From a virus: a DNA stretch of 58,324 bases. Positions within the stretch are counted from its first letter, which is position 1. Every line of letters starts with the position of its first letter. The notes under the pieces are model-generated. The model was not told where the DNA came from. It was given only the letters and a program-made list of their open reading frames with translations, and did no database searches. The stretch is from positions 1 through 58,324 of the IMG/VR virus record IMGVR_UViG_3300043602_000067; one strand, written 5' to 3'. Positions 30,441 through 39,068 of this stretch are shown here, piece by piece. Position numbers and translations under genes: made by a program.

Positions 30441-31006
30441 TGGCCCGTCCACAGGGTTTCGCATGGCCCTCGCCACCAACGATCACCTTCATGTCGCGCT
30501 GCGCCATAGGCATTAAAAAATGTGCCCTTAAAGCATCTATTACCACGGTCACGGGCGCGAGCCCCTGGTCTGACGCGGCTAACACCTTGCTCGCGTTCCC
30601 GTTCGTGATTGAGGCGCAAACGACCTTTTACAAGGGCTTCGCCGTAACCGGGACCTCGCCGGGTTCCAACTTCGAGGTCGGCATCCTCGATGAGAACTAC
30701 AACAAGATCGTGTCATCGGGCACGATCTCAGGCGGCGCGGTTGCCAGCGTTCCGGTCATGGCTGACTTTACCGACACGACGCTGCCGGCCGGTCTGTACT
30801 ACGCGGGGATGTCCTGCGATGCCACCACGACCGGCAGATGGTTTCGGTGCTCGCTGACGAACGCTGCGGACTTTCAGTCGTTTGGCTGTTGGAAGCAAGC
30901 TGCTGCCGGTCCCGGTTCGTTCCCTACAACCGCCACGCCCGCCGACCTGACCAACGTCGCCTTCCCGCTGTTCGGTCTGATAACCCGCTCTGTCTTTGAC
31001 GTGTAG
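30440..31006 (+). CDS. Fibre-like protein B (paralogue of previous gene)
   Basis: GTG at 30440 overlaps the previous TAG. 188 residues, same fold outline as protein A. Its first 30 codons include an A-rich patch (about 30507-30541, with an A6 run) unlike the GC-rich surroundings, perhaps a recombination scar. Confidence 0.65.
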   Translation: MARPQGFAWPSPPTITFMSRCAIGIKKCALKASITTVTGASPWSDAANTLLAFPFVIEAQTTFYKGFAVTGTSPGSNFEVGILDENYNKIVSSGTISGGAVASVPVMADFTDTTLPAGLYYAGMSCDATTTGRWFRCSLTNAADFQSFGCWKQAAAGPGSFPTTATPADLTNVAFPLFGLITRSVFDV

Positions 31007-31014
31007 GTAGCCCA

Positions 31015-32250
31015 ATGGCTACTGACCTCGATCTCGACCTACAGATCGTAGATGACGGCGCCGTTGCCTTCGACGACCTAGACAACCCATCCTCTGGTGG
31101 TGGTCCACAGAACTACAACCGTTCTGCTGGCGATACGCTCACCCTGACCGACTCGGCAGCACGAGCACTTACTGCTACGCGAGTCGCCGCCGACACGACG
31201 ACTAGGACTGACGCAGGCTCGCGCACTGGCGCATTCGTCCGATCGAACGCCGACACGATCACTGACACCGATGCTGCCGTCTCGCTGAAATCGGCTAATC
31301 GCGCTGCTGCGGACATCATCACTGATACGGATGCGGCCAGTCGTCAGCTCATCGGCGTGAGAGCGGCAGCCGACTCGACGACCAGGACTGACGCAGCCAG
31401 CAGGACTACCGCTGCTCAACGCATTGCGGCCGACACCACCACTCGTACCGATGTCGCCAGCCGGTTGCTGGCTGCCCTGCGAGCAGCAGCGGACACGATC
31501 ACTGATACCGACGCGGCGAGTAGGCTGCTCTCCTCTGTGCGCAGCGCCTCGAACACACTGACCGAGACTGACTCGGCTACGCGTCAACTGGCCGCTGTAC
31601 GTGGTGCCGCGGATACGATCACCGACACCGACAGCGCGGTATCGAGCGGTGGCGGCAGCAACAACCGCTCGGCAGCCGACACATTGACTCTCACGGATGC
31701 CGCTAGCCGTGTCCTTGCGGCGTTACGCTCCGCAGTGGATACCGTGACCCGTACAGACTCAGCGACCCGTACAGCGGCTCAGAGCCGCTCTGTAGCCGAT
31801 ACCACGACACGTACGGACGCTGCCAGCAGGCTTCTAGCGGCCGTACGCGCTGTGACTGACACATTGACCCTCACCGATGCAGCGTCACGCGTGGGCGCCT
31901 TCCTGCGTGCCGTAGCGGACACGGTGACCCGTACCGATACGGGAGCGGCAACCAAGACAGCAACGCGCGCAGCGGCCGACACGACTACTCGAACCGACGC
32001 TGCCGTGCGCCAACTGGCAGCCGTGCGCAGTGCGCTGAATACGATCACTTGGACTGATACCGCTACGCGTGGTGGAGTGTTCCTGCGTGGAGCACAGGAC
32101 ACGATCACTTGGACTGATAGCGCAGCGAGCGTTATGACCGCTTTCCGCACGATCACCCTGCTGGGCGAAACTATTCCCGCTGACAACACCGGGCAGAGTA
32201 TTCTTGGGTCTGCCCGCAGAGAAGTGGGGCGTACTAGGAGACTTCTGTGA
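31015..32250 (+). CDS. Repeat protein with 17 copies of a 20-residue unit
   Basis: After a 35-residue acidic head, residues 36-377 are 17 repeats with consensus R-x-A-A-D-T-x-T-x-T-D-A-A-S-R-x-L-A-A-V; all are 20 residues except the ninth, which is 22 with an SSGGG insert. The last 34 residues are different and basic. The rigid period suggests a beta-solenoid or trimeric fibre shaft; alternating D-T and T-D could bind cations. It sits just before the neck genes, so it may be a head fibre or whisker. Function unknown. Confidence 0.75.
   Translation: MATDLDLDLQIVDDGAVAFDDLDNPSSGGGPQNYNRSAGDTLTLTDSAARALTATRVAADTTTRTDAGSRTGAFVRSNADTITDTDAAVSLKSANRAAADIITDTDAASRQLIGVRAAADSTTRTDAASRTTAAQRIAADTTTRTDVASRLLAALRAAADTITDTDAASRLLSSVRSASNTLTETDSATRQLAAVRGAADTITDTDSAVSSGGGSNNRSAADTLTLTDAASRVLAALRSAVDTVTRTDSATRTAAQSRSVADTTTRTDAASRLLAAVRAVTDTLTLTDAASRVGAFLRAVADTVTRTDTGAATKTATRAAADTTTRTDAAVRQLAAVRSALNTITWTDTATRGGVFLRGAQDTITWTDSAASVMTAFRTITLLGETIPADNTGQSILGSARREVGRTRRLL
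31120..32145 (+). repeat. 60-bp coding repeats (17 copies)
   Basis: The DNA behind the 20-residue units. Copies are diverged in sequence (synonymous and conservative changes) while the period is held, showing old repeats under selection rather than fresh amplification. Confidence 0.8.
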
Positions 32251-32837
32251 GCCTGACCGACACACAGGCCGTGCGACTCAAGGCGTCCGACCAGCCCATG
32301 TTCCACCGTGAGGGTTGGACGGGCGATGGCATCACGTCAGATGTGAAGCTGGAGTTCTACCCGATCCTCAGTACGCCCACGCCGAAGGTCTATAAGAACG
32401 ACACGCTGCTCGTGTCCCCAATCAACTACACGATCGATCTCGACAACGGCATCGTCGCGTTTACTGTTATGCCCGTGCTCGACGACGATGTGGTCTTCGA
32501 GTATTCCAGCATCGTCTTTACGGACGAGGAGATCGACTGGTTCCTGACCAACGCGGGTAGCGTCACGCTGGCTACGGTGAACCTCCTGCTGGCATGGTCA
32601 GCCGACGCGGCTAAGGGTGCGCGCAAAGAGTCTCTGGCGGGTGGCGGTGGCATGGGCAGCATGACCATCTCGACCGACATGCGCTCGCGCGAGCTGCGCG
32701 AGACGGCCAAGGCGTACTTCACCCAGTATCAGGCAGCCGAGAACCTGGGCGTGGCTGCCGAGTACATCACCGAGATCGCGTGGAATGACTTCATGGCTGA
32801 GCGTGCCATCTACAACGGCCTGATCGAGAACCTGTAG
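32247..32837 (+). CDS. Head-tail connector protein (adaptor-like)
   Basis: GTG start overlaps the repeat-protein stop. An N-terminal beta domain (KLEFYPILSTPTPKVYKNDTLL) is followed by a helical region (DEEIDWFLTNAGSVTLATVNLLLAWSADAAKGARKE) typical of adaptor proteins of the neck. 196 residues, correct position before the tail-terminator genes. Confidence 0.65.
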   Translation: MSLTDTQAVRLKASDQPMFHREGWTGDGITSDVKLEFYPILSTPTPKVYKNDTLLVSPINYTIDLDNGIVAFTVMPVLDDDVVFEYSSIVFTDEEIDWFLTNAGSVTLATVNLLLAWSADAAKGARKESLAGGGGMGSMTISTDMRSRELRETAKAYFTQYQAAENLGVAAEYITEIAWNDFMAERAIYNGLIENL

Positions 32838-33026
32838 GTGGGCGTCTATATGTGCTCAACCGGTAAGCACATTGCCTTCATCAGCGTGTCTCCGATGCAA
32901 GCGTTCAAGTGCGACTGCCCACCTCGCCCAGCGGTTGAACGGGATGCGGTTGGATACCGCCCAGCCTTAGTGCGAAGTGCGGCGGCTCCGTCAACTCGGG
33001 GCCGCAAGCCCTCTCAGACACGCTAG
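32838..33026 (+). CDS. Hypothetical protein, 62 aa
   Basis: GTG directly after the previous stop, and its own stop abuts the next ATG. C-terminus basic; one CDC motif. No family recognised; the exact fit between two genes is the main support. Confidence 0.45.
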   Translation: MGVYMCSTGKHIAFISVSPMQAFKCDCPPRPAVERDAVGYRPALVRSAAAPSTRGRKPSQTR

Positions 33027-33587
33027 ATGTACTACCGCCTCGTGGCTACGACTACGCGTGATCACATGCGCGAGCACTTGGTCGAATATCTGGAGCGTGC
33101 CGAGGCCGACATGGACTCGGACATCGTGCTGCCCAAGCCGAAGATGTTCGAGGTGGCCTCGTTCGTTGGTGGCGTAGTCGGTCTCAAGGGCAAGACGGAC
33201 TTCCCAGCGTTGTCGATTGACGCCTACAACAAGATCCAGTCACCGAGCAACAAGGGACTGTACGAGTTTCGCTACGACGGCCATGTAACGGGTATGGTGG
33301 CGGGTACCAATCCGAAGGTCGTCGAGCAGCAGGCCAAGGGCTATGGCGCCGCGATAGAGATGTTCATCAAGGAGCACACCTACCAGCCCTACGACGACAG
33401 CTTCGATGCCTCTGGCCTGCCGTTCGCGTTCCTAGAGTTCGGGTTCATCCGATCGGAGTTCTTCGGTGCGGCCAATACCGAGGTGGGTGACCAGAAAGGT
33501 CGGCCTACCCAGTTGTGGGTGGATGGCTTCAGGATCGAGATCGCGTGGATCACCAGTGAGGCTGGTCCGGGGCAGCCGCACGGATGA
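33027..33587 (+). CDS. Neck protein, possible stopper or tail terminator
   Basis: 186 residues with alpha-beta content: HLVEYLERAEADM, then beta strands YEFRYDGHVTGMVAG and a helix AAIEMFIKEHTYQPYDDSF. By order, between adaptor and gp10-like protein, it should close the head-tail junction. Family not recognised from sequence. Confidence 0.55.
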   Translation: MYYRLVATTTRDHMREHLVEYLERAEADMDSDIVLPKPKMFEVASFVGGVVGLKGKTDFPALSIDAYNKIQSPSNKGLYEFRYDGHVTGMVAGTNPKVVEQQAKGYGAAIEMFIKEHTYQPYDDSFDASGLPFAFLEFGFIRSEFFGAANTEVGDQKGRPTQLWVDGFRIEIAWITSEAGPGQPHG

Positions 33588-34192
33588 TTAACTTCGGTGG
33601 ATCGCTCGGACGTTGGGAGGTGCTGGCGCCCCCCGGCTTGACCGACACCGGTCGCATCAGGCGCTTTCAGGACCGCACGGTGGCCCGCCTGAAGGCCACG
33701 GCCGAACAGATCAGCGATGACACCCTGCAGTCGTTGCTACAGGGCATCGCGGCTACGTACCGTGAGGGCGAGGGCACACTGCTTAGAACCGTCCAGAAGC
33801 GGGTCATCGCGGGTCGCGATGGCGTGAGCGTGGAGTTCTTGGCGGGGGGACGGCACCTCGTCTACCTGACCGCTCTGGCCGGTGAACCGTTCCCCTCGCC
33901 GGGCCATTTCATTCCTCACAACGGTAGGTCGCGCTTCTACTGGAAGCATCCACTGCACGGTCTGCCACCTGGTATGTATTCATTCAACGCTCAAAAGCCA
34001 GCATTCTGGAAGACTCGCCAAGGTCGTGACGTGATCGCAGAGCGCCTGGGGGCTGGCGCGCAGCAGTTCACAAACGCTATGATCAGAGAACATGAGGCGG
34101 CATTGGTGGAGTTTGTACAGAATGACCTGGCACCAGTCACGAGGTCACCGAGGGTGAACGTGGCATCGGGAAGCGGCATAGCACCGCAGTAG
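33584..34192 (+). CDS. HK97 gp10-like tail completion protein
   Basis: ATGA overlap. N-terminal helices with RLKATAEQISDDTLQSLLQGIA, a basic middle, and AERLGAGAQQFTNAMIREHEAALVEFVQ near the end are the helical outline of gp10/tail-completion proteins. 202 residues, directly before the tail tube gene. Confidence 0.6.
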   Translation: MINFGGSLGRWEVLAPPGLTDTGRIRRFQDRTVARLKATAEQISDDTLQSLLQGIAATYREGEGTLLRTVQKRVIAGRDGVSVEFLAGGRHLVYLTALAGEPFPSPGHFIPHNGRSRFYWKHPLHGLPPGMYSFNAQKPAFWKTRQGRDVIAERLGAGAQQFTNAMIREHEAALVEFVQNDLAPVTRSPRVNVASGSGIAPQ

Positions 34193-34204
34193 GAGTAAGA
34201 GACG

Positions 34205-34840
34205 ATGGCACAGCGGAACATCCTCGAAAACAACCTCAACCTGTTGAACCAGATGAGAGGGCCAGCGAAGATCCTCCTCAGCGTCGTACCGGCACCTTCC
34301 CTGCCGATGCCGGTGAACATCGGGCAGGTGCTCGATGTGACCGGTGGCGCTCCAGCATCAGGCTGGTTCTCATACGGCATTACGCGTGGCGGCATCAACG
34401 TCACCAAGCGCATCGACAAGCAGGTCTATGACGACATCGACCAGCTCGTGGGCGAGTGGGGCCAGAGGACCACCAACCGTGGCTACCGCATCACCACGCA
34501 GGTCGGTGAGGTACTCAGCCCCACTCAGATGGCGCAGGTCATGGAGACCGGCACGCCGACGTTCGTGTCCACTCAGGCACCGACGCAGGTGATGATCCCG
34601 CTCGATGCGGGTTCGTATCAGGCGGTTGCCCGACGTGCAGCAGTGGTGTTCCCCAAGGATACGGATGGCAAGGTCTTCGCCTTCGTATTCCGCAGCGTCG
34701 AGCCAGCGGGCGGCGATCGCACGTGGCGCTTCGACAAGAGCGACCCCGTTTCTCCAGGGCTGGAGCTGGTGGCCTTCCCCGAGATCGCAACCAGCATCCC
34801 GACCGAGGATGCCTACGGACGGTCGTTCGACATCGTTTAG
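34205..34840 (+). CDS. Major tail tube protein
   Basis: 211 residues between neck genes and the chaperone pair, which is the invariant place of the tail tube gene. Beta-rich sequence with GWFSYGITRGGINVTKRIDKQVYDDIDQLVGEWG and TQVGEVLSPTQMAQVME matches the style of siphovirus tube proteins. Followed by a strong hairpin. Confidence 0.8.
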   Translation: MAQRNILENNLNLLNQMRGPAKILLSVVPAPSLPMPVNIGQVLDVTGGAPASGWFSYGITRGGINVTKRIDKQVYDDIDQLVGEWGQRTTNRGYRITTQVGEVLSPTQMAQVMETGTPTFVSTQAPTQVMIPLDAGSYQAVARRAAVVFPKDTDGKVFAFVFRSVEPAGGDRTWRFDKSDPVSPGLELVAFPEIATSIPTEDAYGRSFDIV

Positions 34841-34858
34841 CACTCACCCTACGGCAGG

Positions 34859-34902
34859 CTATGTGGCCGAGGTCCAGGGCAAGCGCCTCGGTCACATAGT
34901 TT
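34859..34902 (+). terminator. Long hairpin after tail tube gene
   Basis: CTATGTGGCCGAGG (34859-34872) pairs with CCTCGGTCACATAG (34886-34899), 14 bp including one G-T, with a 13-base loop and then TTT. Likely a terminator or processing site that limits expression of downstream genes relative to the tube. Confidence 0.7.
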
Positions 34903-34932
34903 CGACAGACTCGTAATCGAAAGGCGGCAGTA

Positions 34933-35478
34933 ATGGCGGCAACAGAAGAGGCGCGCGAGCGCCGGGTGACGCGGCGCGAGCCGATAACGGTCACCGTCGA
35001 GCTGAACAACGGCAAGGAAGCCGTCTTCGAGGCCAAACCTCTCCCATGGCGCAAGCGCCTCGATCTGGGCGACATGCTGGCGAAGATGTATACGGCAGGC
35101 TTCACTGCCGAGTTGCAGCCACTGCGTGATCCAGAGAGCGGTGCCTTCCTCGGTGTGACCGGTGGTCTGTTCGAGGCGGCGATGGACTACCCCGCGTTAT
35201 TCGAGATCTGCTACACCGAGTGGGAGATCACCGACGACGGTGAGATCGTTGTCAAGAACCCACCAGCTAAGGACGTACAGCGCAACTTCAATAGCCTCGA
35301 CTTCGATCAGATCGTCGAGGTGCTCAGCGCCAACCTGGTCGTCAACGGTCTCGATCGCATCATCCACCTCCTCGATCCAGACCGAAAAACGCCCCCGCTG
35401 ACTGGGGCCAGCGCGTCAGCGAACGAGGAGACGACAAACGCTGGCGAGAAGACGGACTCAGCTACCGACTCTGGTTAG
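34933..35478 (+). CDS. Tail assembly chaperone, short form
   Basis: 181 residues. Upstream of the tape measure and in the right size range for the G-type chaperone: an N-terminal beta unit (TVTVELNNGKEAVFEAKPLPWRKRL) then helices. Ends at TAG 35476-35478 in a low-complexity tail (SANEETTNAGEKTDSATDSG). The start ATG 34933 follows AAAGGCGGC. Confidence 0.8.
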   Translation: MAATEEARERRVTRREPITVTVELNNGKEAVFEAKPLPWRKRLDLGDMLAKMYTAGFTAELQPLRDPESGAFLGVTGGLFEAAMDYPALFEICYTEWEITDDGEIVVKNPPAKDVQRNFNSLDFDQIVEVLSANLVVNGLDRIIHLLDPDRKTPPLTGASASANEETTNAGEKTDSATDSG

Positions 35479-35708
35479 CGCTCACCGGCTGGACACAGAG
35501 GCAGATAGAAGGACTAACCTATTACGAGGTGGTCGGCGTACTCAACGAGTACGAGTGGCAGGAACAGGACCAAAGGAACTGGGCCTACGCTCTGAGTCGG
35601 ACCGGCGAGCCGTTCGAGACGTATCGTGAAATACGAGAGCGGTTAGAGGACGCCATGGCGCCAGCCGAACCTATCAGCCCAGAACGTCGCCCGTGGTACC
35701 AGAGCTGA
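34933..35708 (+). CDS. Tail assembly chaperone, frameshifted long form
   Basis: A -1 shift near 35383-35396 would join the short form to a second open frame that reads DWGQRVSERGDDKRW..., with LWLALTGWTQRQIEGLTYYEVVGVLNEYEW and ending at TGA 35706-35708, two bases before the tape measure ATG. This gene pair and -1 shift are nearly universal in long-tailed phages. The second frame has no start of its own. Confidence 0.8.
35383..35396 (+). other. Programmed -1 frameshift region
   Basis: CGAAAAACGCCCCCG contains an A5 and a C5 run just where the -1 frame opens. It is not a perfect X-XXY-YYZ heptamer; AAA to AAA slippage in the A run is the most likely event. The exact slip codon is inferred. 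Confidence 0.5.
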
Positions 35709-35709
35709 C

Positions 35710-38613
35710 ATGAGCTTCCACGGCACCCTGACGCCGCCGACCAACAACAGCAGCATCGTCGTTGGTGCTGCTGGTGGGCCTAGAGGCTTCGCCGCTGGCG
35801 TCACTCAGGTACTCGTCAACTTCCTGCTCAACTACGAGCGTGGCAACCTGGAGCGGATGTCCTCGGACATCAAGAAGTTCGAGCAGGAACGTGCAGAGGC
35901 CAATCAAGCCCTAGTCCAACAGAACAACAAGCTGGTTGCGCTCGACCAGCGCGTCACCGCGGCACAGAAGGCCAAGAGCGACCTGGGCAAAGGTCAGGTC
36001 GCAACGCTCAACGCCATCGCCGCCAGTCAGACGCGCATCAACTCGCTGACCCAACTGGCGGCGCGCAATCAGGCACAGTACGGCGCCGCCCTGACGCGCG
36101 AGAAGGGCATACGCGATCGGTTGATCGCCAACGCATCTGCTGCCAGTGGCCTGTCCTCCAAGCAGGTACGTGACGCAGCCAACCTGGCTTCGCTGGAGCG
36201 TCAGCTCCTAGGCACAACGCTGGACCGCAAGGCAGCAGCGGAGGCGCTCGCTATCGCGGAAAACAAGGTTGCCGCTGCCCAGAGGGCGCAGGCCGCGACC
36301 TCACAGTTCGGCTCTAAGGCAGCCGGGCGCCTGAGCGGCTTGGCTCTCGGCCTGATCGGCGGCACTATCGGCGGGCTGGCTGTCTCCGCGTTGATCACGC
36401 CGGTACAGGACGCCATCACCAACATTGGTGAGCAGCTCAGCGACTTGGCTAACCCGGCTAACAAGGCCAAGGAAGCGGCCGATGGCGTAGCCGAGGCCAT
36501 CGCGCAGATCGGCAGCCAGCAGAACCTGAGCGGGTTGCAGGCCGCAGCCACACTGTTGAAGCAACTCAATTTCCCGCAGGAGCAGGCGGGCGCACTGCTC
36601 CGCGCATCAGACGTGCAGGTAGCCCAGGACTTCCTCACCAAGCAGCAGCAGGTCACCGACTTCCTCCGCGGCGAGCAGCAACTGCGTTCGCAGATAGGCG
36701 CCCAGCTCAACTTCAACAACCGCCTCAACGCCATCAACGTGGAGTTGACACGAAAGGGCGCCGACAACGTAGAGGCGTCGCTCAGCGCAATCAACTTCCT
36801 GCAGCAGATCGGTGCCATCCCTGTCTTCGACCAGTTGGCGCATCTGGCGGGTGGGCCAGGCTTTGCTGACATCTTAGGGTTGAATGAGGAGAACGCTGCC
36901 GCCGCCTATGACGCTGCAGTAACCGAGGGTCGTGCCGCCGACGCAGCAGCCATCCTCGCCTCCAACCTGGAAAACGCCAGGGCGGCAGCGTCCAGTTTGG
37001 CCGACGAGCTTGCCGAGGCTGCTGTCGAGGCCATCAGCGCGGCCAACATCAGTAATCTCGAAGCCGGTCTTAAGAACACGGTCGATGGCATCAACAGGAT
37101 CACCTCCACGGCCATCGACAACATACGCGCTCGGGCTGACAGAGCCTCGGAGTCCGTTAGCAACTCGGCTGAACGGCGCATCAATGCCCTGCAGAAGCAG
37201 ATCCAAGGGTTGGACTCGGGGCCGTCCAACCGCACACAGGCACTACAGCGCCAGCTCGAAGCGCTGAAGGATGTCGGTCCTTCGCGTCAGACCAAGGCGC
37301 TGGCTGACCAGATCGAGCGCCTCAACAAGCTGCAGGATCAGGCTGCCTACCGCCAGTCCCTGCAGGACGTGGCCGAACAGCGTCACGCGGTGCTGCTGGC
37401 CGAGCGGTTGCGTCTGACCAAGCACCAGATCGATCTCGACGACTACCACGGCAAGGATCGGCTCATCGCCATCGATGCCCTGCTGGCCAAGCAGCAGAAG
37501 GCCAACGAGGCACAGGACCGCTTCAACAAGCTGCTCGACATCCAGTACCAGATCCAGCAGGGCGTCCACCGCGAGCAGGGCGAGACGATCCAAGACTTCA
37601 TCCAGCGCCGTGCGCAGTATTACCGCGGGCTGCTGCAGCAGGCAGCAGAACTCAATCGCACCGGCCCACAGGCAGAGCTTGAAGCCGAGCGCGCTCGTGT
37701 GGAGGCGTCGGTCCAACTCAAGGACCTGGAGGAGAAGCGGCGCAAGCTCATCGAGGACCGCGCCCGAGAGCTGCACATGCGCTCGCTGCAGGCGCAGCTA
37801 CAGGCCAGCCAGGAACGCGATCGCAAGGAGCTGGAGTCTCGCAAGGAGGCTCTCCAGAAGCAGATCGAAGCCTCGCGCAAGGCCGATCAGGCTGCCCTCG
37901 AAAGCCGCCGCCAGGCACTGCAGGCGCAGATCGAGGCCGTCCGTAAGAACAGCCAGCAGCAGATAGAGAGCATCCAGAAGCAGCGTGACGCTGACATCGC
38001 GGCGCGTGAGTTGGCGCGCGACAAGGCCATAGCCGCCGTGCAGCGAGTCACTGAGATGGCTATCGCCTCCGAGAAGAAGCGCGCCGAGGACATCAAGCGT
38101 ATAGCCAGCCAGTCCGAGACAGCACGACTCGTGCAAGCATTCCAAGGCGCCCAAAGCCTGGCTCAACTGCAGTTGTTCGCGGGGCAGCTCTCAGGCTCCC
38201 TGTACGCCGTGGGTTACCTCCAGCAGACGGGTCAGTATCTCGGCCTAGATATAGCCACCCGCAATCAGATTGCCGCCAATGCTGCACAAGCGGTGCTGGC
38301 GTACACGAGGAAGTTGAACGAGTTCTACCGCAACACCAGAACGACGACGCCCGCCTTTGCCGAGGGCGGTGTCTTCCGCCTCAACAACATGAACACCCCG
38401 CTCGGCAAGGACGTACGCTGGGGCGATGGCCAAGGCGACGAGATCGGCGTGGTGCTCAGCAACAAGGTCACCCAGGCGTTGCGCGACAACGGCGGTGCCG
38501 GTGGTGGCCCGCTCATCGGTGGTGACGTGATCTTCCAGGCACAGGACCCATGGCGCGACAGCTATCGTTTCAGGCGCATGGCTCGTGACGTGCAGCGCGA
38601 CGAGTTCAACTGA
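35710..38613 (+). CDS. Tape measure protein
   Basis: 967 residues directly after the chaperone. Long helical stretches with heptad character (about 45-110 and 640-830, e.g. ESRKEALQKQIEASRKADQ), a hydrophobic Gly-rich segment near 205-240 that could cross the host membrane on ejection, and a C-terminal globular part. At about 0.15 nm per residue, a tail around 145 nm is expected. No peptidoglycan hydrolase domain is evident. Confidence 0.9.
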   Translation: MSFHGTLTPPTNNSSIVVGAAGGPRGFAAGVTQVLVNFLLNYERGNLERMSSDIKKFEQERAEANQALVQQNNKLVALDQRVTAAQKAKSDLGKGQVATLNAIAASQTRINSLTQLAARNQAQYGAALTREKGIRDRLIANASAASGLSSKQVRDAANLASLERQLLGTTLDRKAAAEALAIAENKVAAAQRAQAATSQFGSKAAGRLSGLALGLIGGTIGGLAVSALITPVQDAITNIGEQLSDLANPANKAKEAADGVAEAIAQIGSQQNLSGLQAAATLLKQLNFPQEQAGALLRASDVQVAQDFLTKQQQVTDFLRGEQQLRSQIGAQLNFNNRLNAINVELTRKGADNVEASLSAINFLQQIGAIPVFDQLAHLAGGPGFADILGLNEENAAAAYDAAVTEGRAADAAAILASNLENARAAASSLADELAEAAVEAISAANISNLEAGLKNTVDGINRITSTAIDNIRARADRASESVSNSAERRINALQKQIQGLDSGPSNRTQALQRQLEALKDVGPSRQTKALADQIERLNKLQDQAAYRQSLQDVAEQRHAVLLAERLRLTKHQIDLDDYHGKDRLIAIDALLAKQQKANEAQDRFNKLLDIQYQIQQGVHREQGETIQDFIQRRAQYYRGLLQQAAELNRTGPQAELEAERARVEASVQLKDLEEKRRKLIEDRARELHMRSLQAQLQASQERDRKELESRKEALQKQIEASRKADQAALESRRQALQAQIEAVRKNSQQQIESIQKQRDADIAARELARDKAIAAVQRVTEMAIASEKKRAEDIKRIASQSETARLVQAFQGAQSLAQLQLFAGQLSGSLYAVGYLQQTGQYLGLDIATRNQIAANAAQAVLAYTRKLNEFYRNTRTTTPAFAEGGVFRLNNMNTPLGKDVRWGDGQGDEIGVVLSNKVTQALRDNGGAGGGPLIGGDVIFQAQDPWRDSYRFRRMARDVQRDEFN

Positions 38614-39068
38614 TGGCCCAGCGCATCCCGTTGATCCTCTCTGTGCCCACCTCAGCAGGTGGCGATACGGCCGCTGCCACGTTCGCCTTCTTCTCGGGCG
38701 ACTACAGACCGCCTCGGCAGGGGCGCTCGACAGCCTCGGACACCGTGCACAACCAGAACGGCCTCTTCAAGTACCGCTACGACAACGGGCCGAACGTATT
38801 CGAGTGGCAGACCTTCCGCATCATCGTCAGTGATCGCTTTATGAATGACGGCGTAGGCAATACGGCCATCGGTTCGGCTACCCAGCAACTGTCGCACCTG
38901 GACTTCCTGTGGAACTACGTGGAGGGGCCACTGGGCTTCGCTGCGCCCGAGGGCGTATACAGCGTTGATTGGGCAGAGGCGCCGCTGGAGAAGGTGTTCC
39001 GCGGCTTCCCAGGTGCTGCCGGTGACAAGATCGATTGGGACGTGAGCATCAACTTCGAGGAAGGCTGA
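38613..39068 (+). CDS. Minor tail protein, 151 aa (distal tail position)
   Basis: TGATG overlap with the tape measure. Aromatic beta-rich sequence (FEWQTFRIIVSDRFMND, LDFLWNYVEGPLGF). The position after the tape measure suggests the distal tail protein, but the family is not recognised and the protein is shorter than most. Confidence 0.55.
   Translation: MAQRIPLILSVPTSAGGDTAAATFAFFSGDYRPPRQGRSTASDTVHNQNGLFKYRYDNGPNVFEWQTFRIIVSDRFMNDGVGNTAIGSATQQLSHLDFLWNYVEGPLGFAAPEGVYSVDWAEAPLEKVFRGFPGAAGDKIDWDVSINFEEG

Noticed and set aside
31120-32145. CRISPR-like periodicity
   Set aside because: The 60-bp period is coding, without identical repeats or unrelated spacers.
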